A stretch of DNA of 64,000 bases. Origin: Azorinus chamasolen (Eukaryota; Mollusca; Bivalvia; Cardiida; Solecurtidae). The notes beneath the pieces are model-generated. The model saw only the letters and a program-made list of their open reading frames with translations. It searched no databases and had not been told where the DNA came from. Below are positions 41,504 to 50,219 of this stretch, piece after piece. Positions within the stretch are counted from its first letter, which is position 1. Each line of letters starts with the position of its first letter. Where the stretch lies: positions 14,448,526 through 14,512,525 of the forward strand of contig OY755247.1 of NCBI GenBank assembly GCA_963576725.1. Reading direction: 5' to 3'. The position numbers and the translations under genes were made by a program.

Positions 41504-41749
41504 CCCTTTCCCTCATATAAACGTGTTTTCACGCATTTGCAAACAGAGTAGACCCAGATCAGATGGCTCCTAGAGGAGCCGTCTGATCAGGGTCTGCCCT
41601 GTTTGTTAATAAAATTTGATAGATCTGTTTCTTTGCTTTCTAAAATGTCTACAATGCTCCACCTTCCATATTTCTTTATAACCATTTTGTTAATGAATAT
41701 TCAGTAGGTATTGAAAGCTGTCCTAAATACAGAACAGGGAAAGGGTTAA
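41500..41749 (+). mobile_element. TTAA-B MITE, complete
   Basis: TTAACCCTTTCCCTCATATA to ACAGGGAAAGGGTTAA. Core GCTCCTAGAGGAGC (41566-41579). Confidence 0.85.
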
Positions 41750-41980
41750 AGGAATTTGCTGTGCATATTTGAAACAAGATGTATATTCGATATTCCAAGG
41801 CCATGCAAATCAGACAGCATCACAAACAAATTATTCATAACCACTTAGCATCAATCAAGTGTTTGTGTGAAATTTAAATAGCGCTCAATATCGACTGTCC
41901 TACTTAATAGAACAATTTAATTCAGGGTGTTTACTTACGTGTTTTGTTTACAAGTCTAAATTTAAATATGTTTCCGAAAT

Positions 41981-42203
41981 TTAACCCTTTCCTTCATACA
42001 AACGCGTTTAACGCATTTGCAAACAGAGTAGACCCAGATCAGACGGCTCCTATTGGAGTCGTCTGATCAGGGTATGCTCTGTTTTTTGGCGGAATTTTGA
42101 AAGATATATGTCATTACTATTTAAAATGGCTACAACTTTCCACCTTCCATATTTCATTATCCCTTATTTGTCGACGAGTTTTAAAAATACCTAAAATATA
42201 CAA
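41981..42203 (+). mobile_element. TTAA-B MITE, right end lost
   Basis: TTAACCCTTTCCTTCATACA. The hairpin has core GCTCCTATTGGAGT (42046-42059). The right part degrades after CATATTTCATTATCCCTTAT. Confidence 0.7.
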
Positions 42204-42648
42204 AACTCATTTTTTATATGCTGAAAAGTAGTATCTCGCAAGAAAACATATCAAGTAAACGTTGAAAATGGCAAAACATCCATGTGTTTGATATCGACGA
42301 TCCCGATTGTTCACCCGATTTTTCAGTTTTATTCGGGTTGGGTTTTAGTTTTCGTATCTGTTCGCGCTTTTCGAATCTCTCCGACCACTTCCGACAAAGG
42401 ATGTAAGGTAAACAATGGAGGGATCGGGTGATCATTGGCAATACGCGGAAAATTTGAACGGAAAAGGCCGATAATACTTTGTTGTAGAACAAAACTTATA
42501 GGTTTTGATGAATCGGTTTATTTTGTATCACAGGGGCATTTTTCGATATTAATTCAAATTGACAGTCGTCATAATAATGATTGAGCATAACATATACCAA
42601 TTTTTATGACATTATTGAAAATATGCGATCATTGTAGGGACTTCCCCT
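42204..42648. other. No gene recognised
   Basis: CGATCCCGATTGTTCACCCG and a TTCGGG-rich patch (42325-42380) stand out as less AT-rich, but no motif or open frame of note is seen. Confidence 0.4.
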
Positions 42649-42880
42649 TTAACCCTTTCCTCCATAAATACGCCTCTCGGCGCCTTTGTAATAGTCGCTT
42701 CTTGAAACCATTGTGACAAATAGAGTATCTGATCCATAGGAGCAAATGCTCTATTTATCACTATGGTTTCAAAACTACACAATTCTATTTTGTTTTCCTT
42801 TTCTCTATCAAAATCTCCTTTTCGGTAGATATATTTGAAAGAGGTTGGATCTAAAAATAGCTTATGAGGAAATGGATTAA
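42649..42880 (+). mobile_element. TTAA-D MITE, complete
   Basis: TTAACCCTTTCCTCCATAAA to GAGGAAATGGATTAA. The core decayed to GATCCATAGGAGC (42731-42743). Confidence 0.75.
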
Positions 42881-43165
42881 AATGAGAAAATATTACTGAC
42901 AGTGGCTTCATTAGGATCATTAGCTTCGTTGTTAGTATTATAAAATGAATGGTCTCATCATCATAACCAATACTGTTTGATACGGTGAAAATGTATTTAG
43001 AAAGACATGCAGCAAGGGCTTCCAACTCGTTTGTTTTTCACATTTATGATAGCTATTCTTACTAACATTGATATCATCGTTCCACCACCTATGGCTGTCA
43101 GTGCTTCTCGTGTCAGACAAGACATATATTCTCTATAAGATAGAAAAACCTTTGAATTTATTATT

Positions 43166-44390
43166 ATACCCCCACAAACAGAGTTTGAGGGGGGTATACT
43201 GGAATCAGCCTGTCGGTCGGTCGTCGGTCGGGCGGTCGGGCGGTCGGTCGGTCGGTCTGTCCTCGAAATCTTGTACGGCGAACTCCTCCTTCAGTTTCAA
43301 CCCAATTCACTTGACACTTGGCATAATTGTTAATCAGGAGTAGTAGATGTGCAAGACACAAATTTCAGGTCTCTGTGACCTTGACCTTGACCTTTGGCCT
43401 TGAAATTGGTCTTGAAATTGGCAGGCAAAATCTTGTACTTTGAACTCCTCCTTCAATTTCAACCTGATTCACTTGATACTTGGCATAAATGTTACTCAGG
43501 AATAGTAGATGTGCAAGACACAAATTTCAGGTCTCTGTGACCTTGACCTTGACCTTTGGTCTTGAAATTGGCAGGCAAAATCTTGTACTTTGAACTCCTC
43601 CTTCAATTTCAACCTGATTCACTTGATACTTGGCATAAATGTTACTCAGGAGTAGTAGATGTGCAAGACACAAATTTAAAATCTCTGTGACCTTGACCTT
43701 TGGCCTTGAAATTGGTCTTAAAATTGGCAAGCAAAATCTTGTACGGCAAACTCCTCCTTCACTTTCAACCTGATTCATTTGATACTTGGCATAAATGTTA
43801 CTCAGGAGTAGTAGATGTGCAAGACACAAATTTCAGGTCTCTGTGACCTTGACCTTGACCGTTGGCCTTGAAATTGGTCTTAAAATTGGCAGACAAAATC
43901 TTGTACTTTTAACTCCTCCTTCACTTTCAAACTGATTCACTTGATACTTGGCATAAATGTTACTCAGGAGTAGTAGATGTGCAAGACACAAATTTAAAAT
44001 CTCTGTGACCTTGACCGTTGGCCTTGAAATTGGTCTTAAAATTGGCAGGCAAAATCTTGTACGGCGAACTCCTCCTTCACTTTCAACCTGATTTACTTGA
44101 TACCTGGCATAAATGTTACTCAGGAGTAGTATATGTGCAAGACACAAATTTCAGGTCTCTGTGACCTTGACCTTGACCTTTGGCCTTGAAATTGGCAGGC
44201 AAAATCTTGTTCTTTGAACTCCTCCTTCAATTTCAACCTGATTCACTTGATACTTGGCATAAATTACAGAATTTTCTCTATTTGAACTTTGGGTATTTTT
44301 GTTATTTGGTCCTGTTACATGTTCAAAACTTGGATTTGCAATCAAGGCTGTCGTGTGGGGTATTCATCACCTTTAGTGATAGTTCTAGTT
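43166..44390 (-). mobile_element. Hel-5: Helentron/Pearl-like element
   Basis: The left hairpin ATACCCCCACAAACAGAG / TTTGAGGGGGGTAT (43166-43198) is followed by a GGTCGGTCGG tract (43210-43258). About six monomers of roughly 155 bp follow, each with AGGTCTCTGTGACCTTGACC, a near-ERE, and ACTTGATACTTGGCATAAAT. The right end is GTGTGGGGTAT, hairpin ATCACCTTTAGTGAT and GTTCTAGTT. Minus-strand frames in the array are repeats of one monomer. Confidence 0.65.
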
Positions 44391-44579
44391 TGATACCTTA
44401 TTCAACGTTTGGTATTTCCTTGTCTATAGAAAAGTACCGGTATGACACCTCTTTTTTATGTTTACATCATGGTGTGGTTCTGACGACAGCGTTAAACCAG
44501 TTAAATATTTTTGCATGGATTAATCACTTCATGAATATTCATTAGCCTCTTTTTCATCATTAAAATGTTCAATGTATTA

Positions 44580-45031
44580 CCGTAAAACCTCTCTATAACG
44601 GCCACTAAATTACGTCAATTATTTGGAATTAACCCTTTCCCACATATAAACGTGTTTTCACGCATTTGCAAAACAGAGTAGACCCAGATCAGACGACTCC
44701 AGAGGAGCCTTCTGATCAGGGTCTGCTCTTTTTGCTAATAGAATTTGATAGCTCTGTTTCTATAAGCTTTCTTAAATTTCTACAATGTTTCACTCTTCAT
44801 ATTTCTTTATAGCTATTTTGTTAATGAATACTTAGTAGGTTTTGAAAATTGCAATAAACATAGAACAGGGAAAGGGTTAAAAGCAGGTGGTTGCTTAAAG
44901 CAAGGTCAAAGTAAAACAGAACACTACTATAGGAGCGTTCAGTTTTACTTTCACCTTGCTTAAAGCAGCCGCCTGCTCTAGATACCAACTAATTAACACA
45001 ATTTAGTGGTCGTTATAGAGAGGTTTTACTG
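44580..45031. mobile_element. TA-1 MITE split by TTAA-B
   Basis: CCGTAAAACCTCTCTATAAC to GTTATAGAGAGGTTTTACTG. Removing 44633-44880 restores GGAATTAAAAGCAGGTGG, the expected TA-1 sequence with one TTAA. The palindrome survives outside the insertion (core ACTACTATAGGAGC). Confidence 0.85.
44629..44880 (+). mobile_element. TTAA-B MITE nested in TA-1
   Basis: TTAACCCTTTCCCACATATA to ACAGGGAAAGGGTTAA with a clean TTAA duplication. The core is ACTCCAGAGGAGC. Confidence 0.85.
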
Positions 45032-45249
45032 TTTTTGGCTTAGACAACAACTGTAGACTCATATTTATACTATCCCGTAAGCAAACAGAGCTGTCCTTCA
45101 TCGGGCAACTCCTACATGAACCGTTTGAGCTGGGCTACTCAGTTTTCAAAGTAATGAACTGAACATATGAATGAAAGCGTTGTAATCAACGACTAGAAAT
45201 AAAATACCTAAGGTGACTGCTATATTTGATTGGTTGGCAGGTAATGTTG

Positions 45250-45470
45250 ATTAACGTCCGTTTCTGCCAACTGTTGACTAATTGGACAGAAACCCAGGCA
45301 CGATACCCTATTCGTATTATCGACAGAGTTTCTCTGAATCTTTTAGAAGATCAGTGTAAAGCACTGATACATCGGACCTCGGTTTATAAAGTGTCATCCG
45401 AAGGACTTGGTCCGTCGGGGGGATTGAACCCGCTGTTATTTTTTTGGAGCGTTTTGTTATTTGCAATGAC
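45250..45470. repeat. Repeat shared with 52545-52710
   Basis: CTGATACATCGGACCTCGGT, TTATAAAGTGTCATCCGAAG, TATTATCGACAGAGTTTCTC and a GGGATTGAACCC motif recur at 52545-52710. Read on the minus strand the 52.6-kb copy contains GGGTTCGACCCC, like a tRNA B box, so a tRNA-related retroposon is possible; no A box is evident. 45032-45249 has only a decayed TTAA-C-like hairpin (45085-45140). Confidence 0.4.
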
Positions 45471-45491
45471 AAACAAACCCAGCAATAATGC

Positions 45492-45850
45492 TCAGAGATC
45501 CAGATAGGATGCGTACATTAACACATTTTCAACAATACAGCAAAATCTCTCTGTAACGACCACTAAATTAAATCAAGTATTTTGTGTTAAAGGCAGATGG
45601 GTGCTTAAAGCAAGGTGAAAGTAAAACAGAACGCTCCTATACTTTCACATTGCTTTAAGCAACCACCTGACCAAATACCAACTAATTAACACAATTTAGT
45701 GGTCATTATAGAGAGGTTTTACTACAATCTTCATTATTTCTCCACCAAACCCTATACTCTTAGAGACAATTCTGAAGAGTGGTCACAGTATAATGTTTGG
45801 CTGAGAAATGAATTTAGTATTTGCCTATGCACATTTATCTGTAACTCAGA
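45492..45850. mobile_element. TA-6 MITE split by TA-1
   Basis: CAGAGATCCAGATAGGATGC on the left; CTTCATTATTTCTCCACCAA, a shortened hairpin and GCACATTTATCTGTAACTC on the right. The insertion point is a TA. Confidence 0.65.
45538..45723. mobile_element. TA-1 MITE nested in TA-6
   Basis: CAGCAAAATCTCTCTGTAAC to GTCATTATAGAGAGGTTTTACTA. The right arm starts after the core: GCTCCTATACTTTCACATTG, a deletion of the GGAGCGTTCTG segment. Confidence 0.7.
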
Positions 45851-46483
45851 AATGCTTACTAGTATTCAGAACTATTCAACTTTCAACGTGTAAAGGATAC
45901 CAATGGATAGTGGAATCAAGTGGTTTGTTGTAAGCGTATTTATAAAAAAAAATATAAAAAAAACTTCTCTGCGAACGTTTCAAATGCATGTAATCAAATT
46001 CATCCAGCATTAGAATTGTAATTTAATGACAGTCTGAATTTTCTAGTGATAAAAATTGAATATGATTAGTTCAATTTAATTTTCATTTCCATATAATATA
46101 ATCAATAAATTTATTTAAAACATATGTCAACATACAAAAGTTATATATACGTACTTTTCAGTTTTGATTTCTAACCTTTGAATGGTTTAGTATGTCCTTG
46201 GCAGGTTTTTAAGTTGATTAAATATCACAGACGATGGCAATGTGTTAAAAACATGCATCTGAAATAAATCCAGACACGTTTGCATCTAATTCTTATGCAT
46301 AGCATGTCGATAAACAATAACAATTTTTAAAGTCGAATTATATGCAAAATAAAAACAACAACATGCAACAACAAATAAAAACAACAACATGCAGATTTCT
46401 CTTTTCAGGGAGAGCATTTAACAAATGAAAGAACTTTCATTTCAGAAGGTTTACTGGTATTGTCCCATACAAACTATTAAAGG
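45851..46483. other. No gene recognised
   Basis: Very AT-rich. ACAACAACATGCAACAAC / AACAACAACATGCAG repeats at 46345-46395. Nothing else stands out. Confidence 0.5.
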
Positions 46484-46672
46484 AGATATATGTGCATACT
46501 CAGATACTAAATTTGCCATTTCTCCACCAAACCCTATGTTGTGACCACTTTTCAGAATCGTCTCTTCAGACGATTCTAAAAAGTGGTCACAACATAGGGT
46601 TTGGTGGAGAAATAAAGAAGTTGCTCTTGAAAATGTTTTAATTTACGCATGTTATCTGGACTTCTGTATTAA
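46484..46672. mobile_element. TA-6 MITE with a paired arm substitution
   Basis: GGAGATATATGTGCATACTC opens it and TTATCTGGACTTCTG closes it. The left arm CACTTTTCAGAAT and right ATTCTAAAAAGTG share a change at paired positions T46550/A46581; a second change (C46553) is unpaired. Confidence 0.7.
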
Positions 46673-46699
46673 AGTATTGTAAGGACGAGAAGTACTTCA

Positions 46700-47111
46700 G
46701 TAAAGCCGCGCTTTAGCAGCCATATAATTCATTAACATAGATGTCTGCAAATTCAGATGCTCAATGCAGAGTAAAAGTAATGCAGTGTATCATTTTCTTA
46801 CTGCGTTTAGCTACCACTTGTTTTAAAAATGCAGAAATGACATTCTTTTGAGCGGTCGTATTAACGACGTTTTATTTCTGTACACTATTTGTGTAATGCG
46901 ACATCAGTTATAGTAGAATCTCTTCTAAGCGGTCTTTAAAAAGAGGTCGATTTATAAGTCTGTAAGGCAGGTGGTAACTTAATGCAGGTCGAAGTAATGC
47001 AGAAAGCTCCTTTAGGTACTTTCTGCATTACTAATGACCTGCATTTAGCAACCAACTCTTTTAAGACTTATATGTTAAAATTGATGAGCGCTTAGGACAG
47101 GTTTTATTGTA
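46700..47111. mobile_element. TA-2/TA-3-like fragment then a TA-2 MITE
   Basis: 46700-46885 is decayed (CAGTAAAGCCGCGCTTTAGC to GTATTAACGACGTTTTATTTCTG). 46907-47111 is a better TA-2 copy with arms GGCAGGTGGTAACTTAATGC / GCATTTAGCAACCAACTC and core GCTCCTTTAGGTAC. Confidence 0.6.
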
Positions 47112-47118
47112 TTTGGAT

Positions 47119-47323
47119 TATTATGCCGGTGACCATTATGACGCATTATGCTGGTGACCATTATGACGCATTATACAGGTGACGATTATGACGCATTATG
47201 CTGGTGACCATTATGACGCATTATACAGGTGACGATTATGACGCATTATGCTGGTGACCATTATGACGCATTATGCTGGTGTGACCATTATGACGCATTA
47301 TGCTGGTGACCATTATGACGCAT
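47119..47323. repeat. 25-bp tandem repeat, eight copies
   Basis: GGTGACCATTATGACGCATTAT recurs every 25 bp (one interval is 27), alternating between GCTGGTGACCATT and ACAGGTGACGATT variants. Each unit has TGACGCAT, similar to a CREB/ATF site, and GGTGACC. Whether these act as sites is unknown. Confidence 0.9.
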
Positions 47324-47419
47324 TTTTATCTCTTTCTTTACGCAAATATTAGACTTCTGATAACGTGATTTCAAGTCTTGTTGAATTGAAATGTGTTCAA
47401 CAATGGCCAACTTGATATC

Positions 47420-47628
47420 AGTACAGTTTAACCTGTCTCAATCGACCTTATATTGATTGCACACGGGAATTTTAAAAAAGAAACGTGAGGTTGCTGAATC
47501 CAGGATAAAAAGTTTGACAGAAAACCCCTATAGGAGAATGTTCATTACTTTTGACATGCATTGAGCTACCACTTATATCCATAATTCGGCCTCTTTTTGA
47601 TGTTCGCTCAAGACAGATTATATTGTAC
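47420..47628. mobile_element. TA-2-like MITE, strongly diverged
   Basis: CAGTTTAACCTGTCTCAATC to CGCTCAAGACAGATTATATTG. Residual core CCCCTATAGGAG. 47629-47909 has nothing recognised. Confidence 0.5.
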
Positions 47629-47909
47629 TTCAGGTGTGTCGACTTATATTCATAGTTAAACGTTCATTGGGTGAACATTTATTTTTGAAGCATGTCAATT
47701 GACTTCCATTTAGTACATATACATCAAGTATAATTATTGGCTGTACACTATTTCTGCGTGCTGTCCCACTGCACTCTGATATTTCTGATGACGGGTGGTG
47801 TATGGAGACTCAAATCGATATTTAATCAAGTTTTAAACCATATTTTGTCTGTTCTACTGGAATAGCCATCAAATCAAATTGTTATGTTAGATGTCACGTG
47901 TCTAGTGCT

Positions 47910-48155
47910 TTAACCCTTCGCTTGCTATTAACGTCAATATACCTACCTGTAAATAGTGAAGACCCAGATGAGACAGCTCCTACAGCAGCTGTCTCGTCAG
48001 GGTCACTATTTACAAGTTGATTGTGCAACCAATGCACCCCATAGCAGTGATTGCACAGCGACATACTTGTTCACGATGAAGAAATATGGAATTATACAAC
48101 AGGGCATGGGTAAAGAAGGAGAAATTATTTTAAAATTCAGCAAGCGAAAGATTAA
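47910..48155 (+). mobile_element. TTAA-A MITE, complete
   Basis: TTAACCCTTCGCTTGCTATT to CAAGCGAAAGATTAA. The palindrome centre is AGCTCCTACAGCAGCT. Confidence 0.8.
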
Positions 48156-48200
48156 GACTGTGACTCGATGCAATATTAAAATCTGTAATCTGATTAGGGA

Positions 48201-48396
48201 TTAACCATGTACACGCAAGTACTGTCATTTACAAACAGTGTAGACCCATATCAGAGGGCTCCTAGCCCTCTGATCAGGGTCTGCACTGTTTGACATTCAA
48301 AATCCTCAATCAGTTTAAGTATTTCAAACTGAGTGGACTCTATAGTTAAACACGAATGGACTAGCCCCCTATGAGCAGACAGGGCTGAAAGGATTA
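48201..48396 (+). mobile_element. TTAA-I MITE
   Basis: TTAACCATGTACACGCAAGT to GGGCTGAAAGGATTAA. The perfect hairpin ACAGTGTAGACCCATATCAG to CTGATCAGGGTCTGCACTGT closes on GGGCTCCTAGCCC. Confidence 0.65.
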
Positions 48397-48732
48397 ACCT
48401 ACTTTTTTGCTGATGAGAATGTTGAAGGGCATCTTTTGCATGAAAACAACCAGGTTTAGAAATTCATTTATGATGTCTTTTATGGGATCATGACATCGAC
48501 TAACATGTGGTAGGAGCGTCAATTGATTGTGTTTGGTATTGTATCTGAAAATGATACGATGGGCTTTTTTTTAAAAAAAAAAAAAAAACATAATAAAGAG
48601 AAAAGAGTATTGCTTGAAATATTTAGCCTGTATAAAATTGCTGTAATTTACAGTGGAACGTGTTTGATGGAAGTATCCTCTCTAATAATCTCATACATTC
48701 ATGATTGTCATCAACGGAGGTACATGTATATG

Positions 48733-48900
48733 TATAGTTGAACTTCGAAATTTCGAACTCGGATACCTTGAAGTAAATGTTTGTGATACATTTTAGGATA
48801 CTTATGTATTGTACATGTACAATACATAAGTATCCTAAAATGTATCACTACGCATGTGACAGTTTAATACAGGTAGAAAATAATGCTCAAAATCGTCGTG
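48733..48900. mobile_element. TA-5 MITE, left half with an extra palindrome
   Basis: AGTTGAACTTCGAAATTTCG starts it, then the 66-bp palindrome and CACTACGCATGTGACAGTTT. The right half is replaced by a TTAA-D fragment (48905-49050). Confidence 0.6.
48783..48848. repeat. Perfect 66-bp palindrome
   Basis: GTGATACATTTTAGGATACT to its exact complement, with no loop, centred on GTACATGTAC at 48815/48816. No mismatch was seen over 33-bp arms. Confidence 0.95.
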
Positions 48901-48904
48901 CATG

Positions 48905-49050
48905 ATAAACGGTAAAACTCCATAGGAGCAAATGCTCTTTTTATCAAAATGGTTTCAAAACTTAACGATTCTAAATGTTTCTTTTTCTCTAGTAAATGCT
49001 CTTTTTCGGTAGATTTGTTCAAAGAGGTTGGAACTAAAAATAACACATAA
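48905..49050 (+). mobile_element. TTAA-D MITE, right half
   Basis: CTCCATAGGAGCAAATGCTC, CAAAATGGTTTCAAAACTTA, then TTCAAAGAGGTTGGAACTAA. The left arm is nearly gone. Confidence 0.6.
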
Positions 49051-49177
49051 AGTATCTACCTTCTACAACGTACTATCATGTTCAATCAATTAGTTACATG
49101 TATATATAGTGAGTTTGAACTGAATATCAGGTCAAGTGAATGAAGTTTGTGTTTAACACCACATGTGTTGTGGGTGT

Positions 49178-49840
49178 TTATTCCCCCCTCCCAACACACA
49201 CACACACACGAACAAAGTGGTGGCATATAGGGTTGCCCTTGTCCGTACGTCTGTCCGTACGTCCGTCCTTCCGTACGTCCGTACGCGCATCTAGAAGAAT
49301 TTGTCCGGACTCTTTCTTGGAAAGTATTTGTCAAATCCAAACCGAACTTCACACATGTTTGTGGCCATTATATCTTGGTTAATTTCGATAGCCGTGTAAA
49401 TAGCGTAAGTCGTTTAGAAGTTGCGGCCCTTTATTTGCAAAATTGACTTCAAAAATATATTGTACGGACTTTTTCTGAGAAAGTATTTGTCCAATCCACA
49501 CAAAACTTTACACATATGTTTGTGTCCGTTATATCTTGGTCTAGTTCGATAGCCGTGTAAATCGCTTCAGTCGTTTAGAAGTTGAAGACTTATTTGCAAA
49601 AATGACTTTAAAAAAATCTTGTCCGGACTCTTTCTTGAAAAGCATTTGTCCAATCCACACCAAACTTAACACACATGTCTGTGGGCATAATATCTTGGTC
49701 ATGTTCGATAGCCATGTAAATCGCGTAAGTCGTTAAGGAGTTGCGACCCTTTATTTGCAAAATGACTTTAAAATATATTCCCGGACCCTTACTTTCTTCT
49801 GAAATGGGGGTATCAGTGTCCTAGGGACACATTTCTTGTT
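49178..49840 (-). mobile_element. Hel-6: Helentron/Pearl-like element
   Basis: ATTCCCCCCTCCCAACAC, a short CA tract and CGAACAAAGTGGTGGCATAT form the left end. A GTCCGTACGTCC tract follows (49238-49283), then about three 158-bp monomers with GGACTCTTTCTTGG-like starts (49307, 49465, 49624). The right end is GGGGGTAT, hairpin GTGTCCTAGGGACAC (49816-49830) and TTCTTGTT. Confidence 0.6.
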
Positions 49841-49849
49841 GTTTTAGTG

Positions 49850-50095
49850 TTTAAATCTTGTTTTAGAGTTGGTGTTTGTTGTCGTTGTTTGTTGTTCTAT
49901 TGTTGTTGTTGTGGGGGTGGAGGGTGGGTTTTGTTGTTGTTGTTGTTGTTGTTGTTTTGTTGTTGTTGTTTTTTTGGGGGGATAGTTTGTTTGTTGTTGT
50001 TGTTTTGTTTTTGTTTGTTAGTGTTTTTATTATTATATGTTGATGTTATTGTTTTTTTTATTATATGTTGATGTTATTGTTGTTGTGTTATGTGA
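49850..50095. repeat. GTT/TTG-rich simple repeat
   Basis: TTGTTGTTGTTGTTGTTGTT runs with GGGGGTGGAGGG interruptions; GTTGATGTTATTGTT occurs twice near 50040 and 50070. The cysteine- and leucine-rich frame is an artefact. Confidence 0.85.
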
Positions 50096-50219
50096 AATTG
50101 CAATTAGGAGTGTTCTGGATGTTTGTTTTGTGTATGTTTGTTTTATGTTCGTTTTCAACGTTTTCATGCAGATGATAATTGCAATCAGAGTGTAATTGTT
50201 TTCGTATTTCATTCATTTT

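Noticed and set aside
43164..44345. Minus-strand frames of about 100 codons
   Set aside because: They repeat the Hel-5 monomer and have no independent coding signal.
45226..45507. 93-codon reading frame
   Set aside because: It lies in a repeat shared with 52545-52710, where the frame is not kept.
49847..50071. Cysteine/leucine-rich small protein
   Set aside because: It is the translation of a GTT/TTG simple repeat.
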